52,711 nt of DNA from an uncultured Candidatus Saccharibacteria bacterium (GCA_947302125.1 CAMYUL010000005.1:1-52711); one strand, 5' to 3'. Positions 15,626 to 22,721 are shown, counted from the stretch's first letter. The notes: generated from the letters alone by a model not told the origin. Numbers and translations are program-made.

Positions 15626-15656
15626 ACTAAAAGATATAGTGGGGTAATCTTCTACT

Positions 15657-15662
15657 ATTATA
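15657..15662 (-). promoter_or_regulatory. -10 promoter for tRNA-Phe
   Basis: On the minus strand TATAAT lies about 31 nt before the mature tRNA. The predicted start is near 15650-15651, where the leader arm that pairs with the trailer begins. Confidence 0.5.
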
Positions 15663-15675
15663 ACACACCCTGTGC

Positions 15676-15681
15676 TATAAT
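15676..15681 (+). promoter_or_regulatory. -10 promoter for hisS, leaderless geometry
   Basis: TATAAT preceded by GTGC ends 6 nt before the hisS ATG. Confidence 0.6.
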
Positions 15682-15687
15682 AAAAGC

Positions 15688-16968
15688 ATGAAAAGACTAA
15701 ATACTTCACCAATTTCCGGCGCGCAGGAGCTTTTACCTTCCGCACAGGCCGTTTTCGACAATCTAAAAGAGGAAATTTCTGGAGTATTTCATCTGCACGG
15801 TTTTCAAAATGTTGAAACACCGATTATCGATCGCAATGAAATCTTATTCGCTAAAGCTGGCGGCGATACCGAGAAGCAAATTTACCGCGTTGTAAAAACT
15901 ACGGAGAGCGTAGAAGATTCTACGGAGTCTTTACGTTTCGATCACACTGTGCCTCTAGCTCGCTATATCGTCGAGCACGAGAGCAACCTAGCTTTTCCGT
16001 TTCGTGTTGCTCAGATTGGCATTAACTTTCGTGGCGAGCGCGCACAGAAGGGCCGTTTCCGCGAATTTTATCAGTGCGATATCGATGTTATCGGTAGGGA
16101 AACTTTACCACTTAGCTATGATGCACAGGTAATTGCTACCCTGTATGAAGCGCTGAAAAAATTCGAGCTTCCAGCAATTAGAATTCGTATTAATAACCGC
16201 AAACTACTCAGTGAAATCATCAATGGTCTTGGGCTGTCTGATAAGGCCGACGCTATTTATGGTATTATTGATCACGCCGAGAAGGTTCCGGCCGAGAAGA
16301 CTGTTGCTGCTCTCCGGGAGCTTGGCGTTCCAGAAGAGAGTGTTGTAAAAATTACAACACTCATCAATACTCATGGCAGCATCGAGGATGTTGCCAAACT
16401 TGACATTGTCGACATTGAGTCTGAGGGCTTCAAAGAATTAGAGTCGGTTATGTCCGAGCTTAAGGCCATGGGCGTTAAAGATGCCGAAGTCGACATGATG
16501 ATTGTGCGTGGTCTTGATTATTATACTGGCACCGTCTTTGAGACAATTGTCCCAGGCTACGAGTCTTTGGGCTCAATTTGTTCCGGTGGCAGATACGAGA
16601 ATCTTTGTAGTAATTATACCGATCAAAAATTCCCAGGCGTTGGCGGCTCCATCGGCCTCACTCGTCTATTCTGTATTTTTAGCGAAAATGGGTTATTAAA
16701 GGAAGGCTCCGAGGCTGCTCCGGTCGATGTTGCAATTATTCCTATGGATCGAGCGATGATGGAAGCTTCCTACAAGCTGGCTGAGTCGATTCGCTCAGAA
16801 GGAAAATCCGTAGACGTTATTTCTACCGACAAGAAACTTGGCGACAAAATGAAGCATGCTGCCCGCGTTGCTAAATTTGGTATTGTCGTTGGCGAAGATG
16901 AGGTGATTTCTGGCCATTTCGAAATTAAGAATTTTGCTACTGGCGAATCTGCCCCATTAGAAATTTAG
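15688..16968 (+). CDS. hisS: Histidyl-tRNA synthetase
   Basis: A class II synthetase that charges tRNA-His. The 426-residue protein has ISGAQELLP at the start, FDHTVPLARY, the GRFREFYQCDIDVIG motif 2 region, the HisRS-specific RGLDYYTGTVFE, and ICSGGRYENL before the C-terminal anticodon-binding domain. Length is normal. A perfect 11-bp-arm palindrome lies inside the gene at 16338-16362. The ATG six bases after the -10 box supports the start. Confidence 0.96.
   Translation: MKRLNTSPISGAQELLPSAQAVFDNLKEEISGVFHLHGFQNVETPIIDRNEILFAKAGGDTEKQIYRVVKTTESVEDSTESLRFDHTVPLARYIVEHESNLAFPFRVAQIGINFRGERAQKGRFREFYQCDIDVIGRETLPLSYDAQVIATLYEALKKFELPAIRIRINNRKLLSEIINGLGLSDKADAIYGIIDHAEKVPAEKTVAALRELGVPEESVVKITTLINTHGSIEDVAKLDIVDIESEGFKELESVMSELKAMGVKDAEVDMMIVRGLDYYTGTVFETIVPGYESLGSICSGGRYENLCSNYTDQKFPGVGGSIGLTRLFCIFSENGLLKEGSEAAPVDVAIIPMDRAMMEASYKLAESIRSEGKSVDVISTDKKLGDKMKHAARVAKFGIVVGEDEVISGHFEIKNFATGESAPLEI
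16338..16362. repeat. Perfect 11-bp inverted repeat with 3-nt spacer inside hisS
   Basis: GAGTGTTGTAA and TTACAACACTC flank AAA. It contains the dyad GTTGTA-N5-TACAAC that also occurs at 1599-1615 and 50575-50591, with a partial copy in the 42584-42728 palindrome. Being in coding sequence, it could be chance or an operator or structured site. Confidence 0.6.
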
Positions 16969-16994
16969 CTATTGTTTTCGCTTCGTGCTTATGG

Positions 16995-17000
16995 TAAAAT
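16995..17000 (+). promoter_or_regulatory. -10 promoter, leaderless geometry
   Basis: TAAAAT preceded by TTATGG ends 6 nt before the ATG at 17007. Confidence 0.5.
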
Positions 17001-17006
17001 GACCTC

Positions 17007-19082
17007 ATGATAGATAAGAGAGGCCGGCTAAATAAGAACGACATCGTGTTATTTTCTGTGTTTAGTGGACTTCTTGCAATTTTTCTTATCGTTTTCGCAT
17101 GTTACACGTTCATTACTCCAGCTTCCACTTTTGCGGTCAATGACCCTAGTGCCAACGCCGCTACGGAAGTTGACCTAGAAATAGATCCGGTAATCTCGCT
17201 CGAGGTATTTGATAGTACCGGCTTAAATAATACTGACGAGATCAATCTAGACATTACCCCTACAGACGCCGGTACGTTTGCTAAGGATCATGTTATTGCT
17301 AGAGTAGATACGAATAATGAGAGTGGCTACTACCTGATGTTCGCTCTGGACGATAGCTATCTCTCCAACCAAGGAATAGACGTCATCCCTAGTATCGAAA
17401 CAGATGTGACTGAGGCGGAGTTCTCTACCGCCAGCTCCGCACATAAAGATAGATGGGGATTCAGTTATTCTTGGTCCGAAAATATCGCCGGTGAGAGCTA
17501 TGCCGGAGGAGACTTATCGCTGTATCATCCAGTTTTACCAGAATATTTTGACGAGCCACTCATCATTCGTGAAGATGTCGAGTCCCCAGTTAGAAACTCC
17601 TCTACCAATATCGGAGTCGGCGTTAATATCAGCACCGCCAAGCTACCGGGCACTTACCAGAATTACACCACAATTATCGCGATGGGTAACCTTGATCCAA
17701 GGTATTTCGCTGTCAATTTCGATGCTAATGCTGATGACGTAACTGGCGACGTTCCAGAGGCGATGACTGCCTACGCTAAAGCCACATATAAGTCATTCAC
17801 TATGCCGGTAGCGAATTTGACTAGACCTGGTGGTTATGAACTGGTCGGTTGGTCCGAGTCTCCGACAGCAGAAATAGGCGATGGCTCTGGCCGTAACGGT
17901 CTTTATCTTCCTGGTGACACAATTTGGGCTGATTACGGTTATGAGAATGAGGCTGACTTAGTCCCACAGACATATTACGCGGTATGGGATAAGACTGGAC
18001 ATATTCATTACGACGCCAATGGTACCGGTGTAGTCGGAACCATGGATGACCAGACCATAGTATTCCATACTGGTAGCGAAAGAGATATAGATGAAAACAA
18101 AATTTATTCCGGTTCAAGGGAGTTGACGTTGTTCTCACCTAACTTTGCTCGCCCAGGCTACGGATTTATCGGCTGGAACACTGAAGCTGATGGTTCCGGT
18201 AAAATGTTTGGTCCCAATGAAACACTATTCTCATTCAATCGAAGTGGATTCTCGGCGACGTTGACTTCACAGATACGGGAAGATTTAATCTCCGAAAATG
18301 GCCTCGTTCTTTACGCTCAGTGGGTGGCTTCTGCTGGAGACATGCAGAACTGGGATGGCTGTAGTGCTATGGATATTGGTGATGTCACGGCACTTACCGA
18401 TAATCGTGCGGATAGTATCAACATTAATAAAACCTATGCCGTGGCTAAGCTCGTCGGTGGTAAATGCTGGATGATAGAGAACCTCAGGTATACTGGGGCT
18501 GGAGAAAGCATGACAAATTGGTGTAATAACGCCAAGGATGCAAGTTGTCAAGCGACGAAAGAATATAATTATGGAAATATTGCTTCAGATGATAGCACTA
18601 GGTCGCCAATCGCTAATGATGAAGGTGGAAATAGGTGGTTTAGTTACGGCAACTACTATTCTTGGTCTGCGGCTGTTGGTAGTGATACTGATTATAGTCA
18701 GTACGCTGGCAATGTGACCGAATCTATCTGCCCAGAAGGTTGGAGGCTACCAACTAATCGTCACGTCTTCCAGTCCGGAGTGACTGACATTAAGGGTCTA
18801 GAGGAGGGGCTATACGTTAATGGAATGAGTGGTTTTGCGGAATATCATGCATACATGGTGTATCCAAATAATTTCGTTCTTTCTGGATCATATTCCTCGG
18901 GTTGGCGCTATAAGGGTTGGCCAATTAAGCCAAACAATCGTGGGGAGAACGGTACTTATCTGACCGCTCAAAGTGATAAAGAGTATGTCACAACGCTTAC
19001 TTTGAACCCTAACCCACTCGTTAACGGTAATTTCTCTGCTGATAAGGTAGACGGCTACGTTGTCCGCTGCGTCATCGATTGA
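17007..19082 (+). CDS. Secreted InlB-repeat and FISUMP surface protein
   Basis: The 691-residue protein has an N-terminal hydrophobic signal segment, then the shared secreted beta-domain (about 45-230) with RWGFSYSW and a LPGTYQNYTTII ending. A Listeria-Bacteroides/InlB-like repeat follows (about 230-330, FDANADDVTGD to TYYAVWDK), then a second repeat (about 335-445, HYDANGTG, FARPGYGFIGWNTEADG). The C-terminal FISUMP domain (about 450-691) has GGKCWMIENLRY, ICPEGWRLPTN and YVVRCVID. Its repeat and FISUMP sequences are closest to those of the protein at 46178, while the N-terminal domain is closer to those at 48305 and 50638. No anchor is visible. Confidence 0.9.
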   Translation: MIDKRGRLNKNDIVLFSVFSGLLAIFLIVFACYTFITPASTFAVNDPSANAATEVDLEIDPVISLEVFDSTGLNNTDEINLDITPTDAGTFAKDHVIARVDTNNESGYYLMFALDDSYLSNQGIDVIPSIETDVTEAEFSTASSAHKDRWGFSYSWSENIAGESYAGGDLSLYHPVLPEYFDEPLIIREDVESPVRNSSTNIGVGVNISTAKLPGTYQNYTTIIAMGNLDPRYFAVNFDANADDVTGDVPEAMTAYAKATYKSFTMPVANLTRPGGYELVGWSESPTAEIGDGSGRNGLYLPGDTIWADYGYENEADLVPQTYYAVWDKTGHIHYDANGTGVVGTMDDQTIVFHTGSERDIDENKIYSGSRELTLFSPNFARPGYGFIGWNTEADGSGKMFGPNETLFSFNRSGFSATLTSQIREDLISENGLVLYAQWVASAGDMQNWDGCSAMDIGDVTALTDNRADSININKTYAVAKLVGGKCWMIENLRYTGAGESMTNWCNNAKDASCQATKEYNYGNIASDDSTRSPIANDEGGNRWFSYGNYYSWSAAVGSDTDYSQYAGNVTESICPEGWRLPTNRHVFQSGVTDIKGLEEGLYVNGMSGFAEYHAYMVYPNNFVLSGSYSSGWRYKGWPIKPNNRGENGTYLTAQSDKEYVTTLTLNPNPLVNGNFSADKVDGYVVRCVID

Positions 19083-19151
19083 GACACGCAATCGCACGCG
19101 GCGACATACTAGTGCATCTCTTTACCGGTTTCCAAAACCATGTTTTCGTGT

Positions 19152-19157
19152 TATAAT
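19152..19157 (+). promoter_or_regulatory. -10 promoter followed by ATG-TAG start-stop
   Basis: TATAAT is followed 6 nt later by ATGTAG at 19164-19169, a start codon next to a stop at the leaderless position. The real gene begins 31 nt farther on with a good Shine-Dalgarno. Confidence 0.45.
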
Positions 19158-19199
19158 ATAAATATGTAGTTGCTCATTTACAATTTCGGAGGTGTAATT

Positions 19200-19592
19200 A
19201 TGGACGGTACTATTCTTGATTTTTTGGCACACGTTTCAGTAATATTGTTTTTTATAATAACGATTATTCTTGGTATAATTGGCTTCTTTTGGCTTTGTAG
19301 GGTCTTTATGAAAACCTTCTTATTCTTCGCGGAATCAGACGGAACTGGCATTGTGCACGATGAGCCGGACATCGGGGATCAGCCCAGCTCATTTGATAAG
19401 CTGGCCGGTGCTGCAGCCATGGTGGCGATGAACGATAGAGACATCTACTATATGAGCGAAGTTGGCAGACTCTGCGAGAGCGGTCGACCGTTTCATAAAG
19501 AGGAGCTGGAAGAAGCACTTATAAGAGACGACGCTATGATTAGATGGCACGATCTTGCGCATGAAGATTACCTAGATGAAATTGATTATTAA
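19200..19592 (+). CDS. Small single-pass membrane protein, unknown function
   Basis: I do not recognise this 130-residue protein. Residues about 5-40 form a long hydrophobic segment (LAHVSVILFFIITIILGIIG and beyond), possibly one long or two short membrane helices. The rest is acidic and soluble. The ATG at 19200 is preceded by GGAGGTG and is preferred over an upstream TTG. It has its own promoter after the surface protein gene. Confidence 0.7.
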   Translation: MDGTILDFLAHVSVILFFIITIILGIIGFFWLCRVFMKTFLFFAESDGTGIVHDEPDIGDQPSSFDKLAGAAAMVAMNDRDIYYMSEVGRLCESGRPFHKEELEEALIRDDAMIRWHDLAHEDYLDEIDY

Positions 19593-19681
19593 GATTGCAA
19601 AACCTTCCCGAACAAGACATTGACAATGAGCCCAAACTGGGTATTACATAGATGGAACTCAAAGTCTTGGGCAACTACAAT

Positions 19682-19707
19682 GGGCCGCTAGAAGCGGCCC
19701 TTTTTTT
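19682..19707 (+). terminator. Intrinsic terminator of the small membrane protein gene
   Basis: GGGCCGCT pairs with AGCGGCCC around a 3-nt loop, then T7. The T run reaches the stop codon of the convergent methyltransferase gene. Confidence 0.85.
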
Positions 19708-20257
19708 AGATTTTCTTCGCCTCAAATAACACCGTTGGCACTTTTGGCGGCGGCGTAAAATCAAATGGCTTTAACGGATACTTGATCTTCGTCGTGTACT
19801 TAGAGATAACCTCATGACCAAGCTGTGATGTGTAATGACGATCGGTGTTTAGAAGCTTCAAGGCGAACTGCTTCTGTAAAATTAAATAGAAGCTTTCTGG
19901 CGGGTTCTCCGCTTCAATCAATCGATGTACGATCTCCGAACTCAAATGAAATGGCGGGTTAGAAAATACTTTGTATTCCTCAGCTGGTAACTCTATCTCT
20001 AGGAAATCCTTCTCAATTACGCGTACATTTGACACTCCGCGTACCGACAGGTTATCCCGTAGTTTACAGGCGGTTTCGTGATCCGGCTCAATTGCCCAAA
20101 CTTCGCGGCAACGCTTAGATAAGGCATAAGTAATCACTCCGGAGCCTGCGCCAATGTCTAGGACTAGGTCGCGTTTCTTGATATTGCTATGCCCAATCAG
20201 CATCAAAGCTAGCCTCGGCGAGCGTAAGAAATGCTGCGATAGGGCGTCTTTTCTCAT
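19706..20257 (-). CDS. Erm/KsgA-family rRNA adenine methyltransferase, short form
   Basis: The 183-residue protein begins with SQHFLRSPRL, the rRNA adenine dimethyltransferase start motif. It has a SAM loop DIGAGSG at 34-40, acidic IEPD near 57, and catalytic motif NPPF at 100-103. NPPF is seen in Erm-type enzymes, whereas KsgA usually has NLPY. Typical Erm or KsgA proteins have 240-280 residues. Here the C-terminal helical RNA-binding domain is missing, although the F-x-PPPKVPTVLF motif is kept at the end. It may methylate 23S or 16S rRNA, and the target is unresolved. It is the last gene of a four-gene operon with two DsbA-like genes, 3 nt behind the second. Confidence 0.82.
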   Translation of the reverse strand: MRKDALSQHFLRSPRLALMLIGHSNIKKRDLVLDIGAGSGVITYALSKRCREVWAIEPDHETACKLRDNLSVRGVSNVRVIEKDFLEIELPAEEYKVFSNPPFHLSSEIVHRLIEAENPPESFYLILQKQFALKLLNTDRHYTSQLGHEVISKYTTKIKYPLKPFDFTPPPKVPTVLFEAKKI

Positions 20258-20260
20258 AAA

Positions 20261-20920
20261 TTAAAGCCCAGCGTCCATCATCTGCTTGAACTTGTTCCAG
20301 CCCCAGCTCTGATCGAAGCCGTTAGAAGTGTATTTCTCAAACTTGATATATGGCACACCGCCCTGACCGCCCATTTTTCTGGCAGCCATGTCGCCATATT
20401 TCGTGACTGTTTCGGACTTTTTGTGATCCTTGACGCACTGGTTGAACTTTTCCGACATGCCAACGCGCTTACCGATGCTAACGAAGTAATCTGCATCAAG
20501 CGTTACTTCGCTTTCGCCGGAGAAGTAGTCGTCTCCGAGTGCTGCAATAACTTCCTTAAAGTAGATCCAGAATCGTTCATCTTCGGCCGCGCAGGAAATT
20601 GCTTCTGCACCCCAGAACGCCAAGTCCGAACCTAGGTATGGAACGATTCTCATCTCTAGATTTACGTCATTCTCAGAAAGATAATTGGCGAGCAAATCGC
20701 TATTTTCCACTAGAATGCTAGATAAGCGATAGCAGTAGCCGCAGCTTAAATCTGTATAAACCACGTAGTGATGCTTGGCGTCTTTGCTGCCAAGCACAGT
20801 ATTCTCATCCCAAACCTCCTCCGGCGCGGTATTTGAAGAGCTAATGACGTTATTAATGATTAAAAATAGAATTGCTCCAGCTACTAGAATTAAGCCAATA
20901 ATTTTTATAAGTTTTTTCAT
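20261..20920 (-). CDS. Membrane-anchored DsbA-like thioredoxin-fold protein (CGYC)
   Basis: The 219-residue protein has one N-terminal membrane anchor (about 5-25) and a thioredoxin-fold domain facing outward with the active site C60-G-Y-C63. The surrounding pattern (HHYVVYTDLSC, later GGVPYIKF) matches the DsbA/DSBA-like family, where a cis-Pro precedes a beta-strand: GVPY here. It probably oxidises or isomerises disulfides in exported proteins. It is a paralogue of the gene directly upstream, with the CxxC at the same residue positions, and their stop and start overlap by 4 nt. Confidence 0.88.
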   Translation of the reverse strand: MKKLIKIIGLILVAGAILFLIINNVISSSNTAPEEVWDENTVLGSKDAKHHYVVYTDLSCGYCYRLSSILVENSDLLANYLSENDVNLEMRIVPYLGSDLAFWGAEAISCAAEDERFWIYFKEVIAALGDDYFSGESEVTLDADYFVSIGKRVGMSEKFNQCVKDHKKSETVTKYGDMAARKMGGQGGVPYIKFEKYTSNGFDQSWGWNKFKQMMDAGL

Positions 20921-21612
20921 AAACCTGCCTCCAAATATTCTTTAACTTCTTTCCACCCCCAACTTTGATCAAATCCGCCGGTTGAGAACTTGCCAAACTT
21001 AAAGTATGGCAATCCTCCCTGCACCTGCTTGGCTGCTTTTTTAGTATTTTCCTGCACCTTAGACAAAGTCTTATGCTCATTATAACAGCTAGTGAACGCT
21101 TCGGAAAGTCCAATATTTTTGCCAATGTTTAGCCAATACTCTTCGGTCATATTCTCAATCTTTGGCGAAGTCTTAGAAACACCAATGCCCTTGGAATGAT
21201 AATCCTGATACAAGGCATCGATTGCTGCGTAATAATAATCCCAGAACCTGCTTTCCTCTGAGGCGCAATAAGCCGCCTCGGCACTCCATCTGGACATATC
21301 TGGCTTATGCTCGCCGTATTCGTATAGAAACTCCGACAGTCTCAACTCGAATAAGATATTGTTGTCGGCGATAAATTGCTTAAACTCCTCGTAGTTTTCA
21401 TGGACCAATCTAGAAAATACATCGCAATAAGGGCAAGCCAAATCGGTATACATTACGTAATGGCGTTTTGCGTTTTCTGAGCCAATCGTGGCGTTCTTAT
21501 CCCAAGCCAGCTCTGATGGCTGCGCTCCGCCCTGGAACAAATTATAGCCGAGTAGCGCAATAAAAAACCCGGCGACTACAACTAGTACTATCCACCTAAT
21601 TACTCTTCCCAT
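20917..21612 (-). CDS. Membrane-anchored DsbA-like thioredoxin-fold protein (CPYC)
   Basis: The 231-residue paralogue of the downstream gene has an N-terminal membrane anchor (about 5-23), active site C60-P-Y-C63 in TDLACPYC, and cis-Pro loop GGLPYFKFG. CPYC and CGYC differ in the dipeptide that sets redox potential, so the pair may split oxidase and reductase or isomerase roles. The start overlaps the upstream membrane-protein gene by 17 nt. The FISUMP proteins encoded nearby have conserved cysteines and are plausible clients, which is inference. Confidence 0.88.
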   Translation of the reverse strand: MGRVIRWIVLVVVAGFFIALLGYNLFQGGAQPSELAWDKNATIGSENAKRHYVMYTDLACPYCDVFSRLVHENYEEFKQFIADNNILFELRLSEFLYEYGEHKPDMSRWSAEAAYCASEESRFWDYYYAAIDALYQDYHSKGIGVSKTSPKIENMTEEYWLNIGKNIGLSEAFTSCYNEHKTLSKVQENTKKAAKQVQGGLPYFKFGKFSTGGFDQSWGWKEVKEYLEAGL

Positions 21613-22225
21613 TTTTCTCCTCCAGCCTTTGTTTTCTCTTTTCTCCTAACATTATAACATAGCTCTCCATCCCTAGCTTCTTGATGGAATATAGCGCAAT
21701 CAAGATTGCAACTATCGTAATGACCACAGATACCGTCCCGATAATTGCGTAGCCGCCGCCGGAGAAAATCGCCGTCAAAATCGGTGTAATCAAGGTCGCG
21801 CCGCAGGTTGGGCAGCCGCTGCCAAGTAGCGCTAATCCAGCGGCAATTCCGGCGTTTTGCATTGCCGAGGTTGATGATTTCTTGCGGTGCTTATAAATTA
21901 GCACAATCAAGGTAATTAGTAGCGCCTGTAACAGGGAAATGCAAAAAACTGACAAAAAGGTCCCCAGGTCTCGCCCCACGCCAAATAGTGACAGAAAGGC
22001 GCTGCCTAAGATAGACATCTTGCCGCCAAAATCGGTAGCAAAGAACAGGTTGAATGCCGCAAACCCGCCAGCGAACATACTAAGCAGCGTTCCAAAGACA
22101 ATAAATATCGACACAAATATTAGCCAAAATTTTAATTTTTTTGACAATAATACAATCCCGAGCCCTGCCATTTTGCATTCGTCGAAGAATTTGGCCGCCC
22201 AATCCTTTAAACTCTTATGCTTCAT
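21596..22225 (-). CDS. Polytopic membrane protein with CPTC motif, first gene of the Dsb operon
   Basis: The 209-residue protein has about four or five membrane segments. A conserved-looking LLGSGCPTCGATLITP motif places C138-P-T-C141 at or near a membrane boundary. I do not recognise the family. It is neither clearly DsbB, VKOR nor CcdA. Its place ahead of two DsbA-like genes suggests it supplies or drains electrons for them. The frame is open 23 codons farther upstream, but the ATG at 22225 follows a -10 box by 7 nt and is preferred. Confidence 0.75.
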   Translation of the reverse strand: MKHKSLKDWAAKFFDECKMAGLGIVLLSKKLKFWLIFVSIFIVFGTLLSMFAGGFAAFNLFFATDFGGKMSILGSAFLSLFGVGRDLGTFLSVFCISLLQALLITLIVLIYKHRKKSSTSAMQNAGIAAGLALLGSGCPTCGATLITPILTAIFSGGGYAIIGTVSVVITIVAILIALYSIKKLGMESYVIMLGEKRKQRLEEKNGKSN

Positions 22226-22232
22226 AGAGTCT

Positions 22233-22238
22233 ATTATA
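22233..22238 (-). promoter_or_regulatory. -10 promoter of the Dsb operon, leaderless geometry
   Basis: On the minus strand TATAAT preceded by TATG ends 7 nt before the ATG at 22225. Confidence 0.6.
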
Positions 22239-22241
22239 CAT

Positions 22242-22265
22242 AAAAAAGAAGCCCTGTACAAGGCT
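22242..22265 (-). terminator. Hairpin with T run between two promoters upstream of the Dsb operon
   Basis: On the minus strand AGCCTTGTACAGGGCT is a near-perfect palindrome followed by TTC and T6. A separate -10 box (22274-22279) lies just upstream. A transcript from there would be only about 25 nt before the hairpin ends it. Confidence 0.55.
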
Positions 22266-22273
22266 ATATATTT

Positions 22274-22279
22274 ATTATA
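22274..22279 (-). promoter_or_regulatory. Upstream -10 promoter ahead of the hairpin
   Basis: On the minus strand TATAAT is preceded by GTGC, the same extended -10 form as the gene promoters. It has no ATG at the leaderless position and leads straight into the 22242-22265 hairpin. Confidence 0.45.
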
Positions 22280-22370
22280 GCACACTTCGCGCAAAAAGTC
22301 AATAGTTTTTGAGCCCTGACCCCTGTTAATTCTGTAAAAATTAGAACATGAAAAATCTTAAAAATCAATA

Positions 22371-22398
22371 TTGACATCAATTTTGCTTGTGCTAAAAT
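22371..22398 (+). promoter_or_regulatory. -35/-10 promoter for a candidate small RNA
   Basis: TTGACA (22371-22376), a 16-nt spacer and TAAAAT (22393-22398). A consensus -35 is rare in this window. Confidence 0.6.
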
Positions 22399-22404
22399 AA
22401 GAAT

Positions 22405-22516
22405 CAGAAAGATTGCGTGAAGTTGAGAGCCACACAATCAATCGTGGAGTTTCTAGTCTAGATATTCACCTAGAAATAGAAACAAAAAATGCACCCGTTA
22501 AGAGGTGCATTTTCGT
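22405..22516 (+). ncRNA. Candidate structured small RNA, about 112 nt
   Basis: The stretch has its own sigma70-type promoter and ends in a strong terminator (AAAATGCACC with GGTGCATTTT, 22486-22513). No convincing ORF lies between. Two internal stems are visible: GATTG-C-GTG with CAC-A-CAATC, and TTTCTAG with CTAGAAA. I see no SRP GGAAG-type motif, no tmRNA feature and no 6S pattern, so the class is unknown. Confidence 0.5.
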
Positions 22517-22558
22517 TGTGGTAGTAATAAGAACCAAAAAAGCGCGAATTTTGAAATA

Positions 22559-22635
22559 TGGTGCGAATGAAGAGACTCTAACTCTCGACCTCTTCCTTGG
22601 CAAGGAAGCGCTCTAAACAACTGAGCTACATTCGC
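22559..22635 (-). tRNA. tRNA-Gly(GCC) with unusual 19-56 pair
   Basis: Acceptor GCGAATG pairs with CATTCGC, D arm GCTC with GAGC, anticodon stem CTTCC with GGAAG, loop TTGCCAA gives GCC, and discriminator A plus an encoded CCA follow. The D loop is AGTTGTTTA, so G19 is replaced by U. The T loop is TTAGAGT, so C56 is replaced by A. The two changes are complementary. Confidence 0.93.
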
Positions 22636-22665
22636 ACGAAGAATATTCGCGCTCTTGTACCAATT

Positions 22666-22671
22666 ATTATA
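22666..22671 (-). promoter_or_regulatory. -10 promoter for tRNA-Gly
   Basis: On the minus strand TATAAT lies 30 nt before the mature tRNA. Leader AGCGCGAAT (22653-22645) is the complement of trailer ATTCGCGCT (22549-22541), which is followed by a T run, as at tRNA-Phe. Confidence 0.5.
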
Positions 22672-22707
22672 TATGATATTAGGCTGGAAATCAAGAGTTT
22701 TTTGTGA

Positions 22708-22713
22708 TAAAAT
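22708..22713 (+). promoter_or_regulatory. -10 promoter for the tRNA-Cys/tRNA-Leu pair
   Basis: TAAAAT preceded by TGTGA ends 8 nt before the mature 5' end of tRNA-Cys. Confidence 0.45.
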
Positions 22714-22721
22714 GAGGACAC

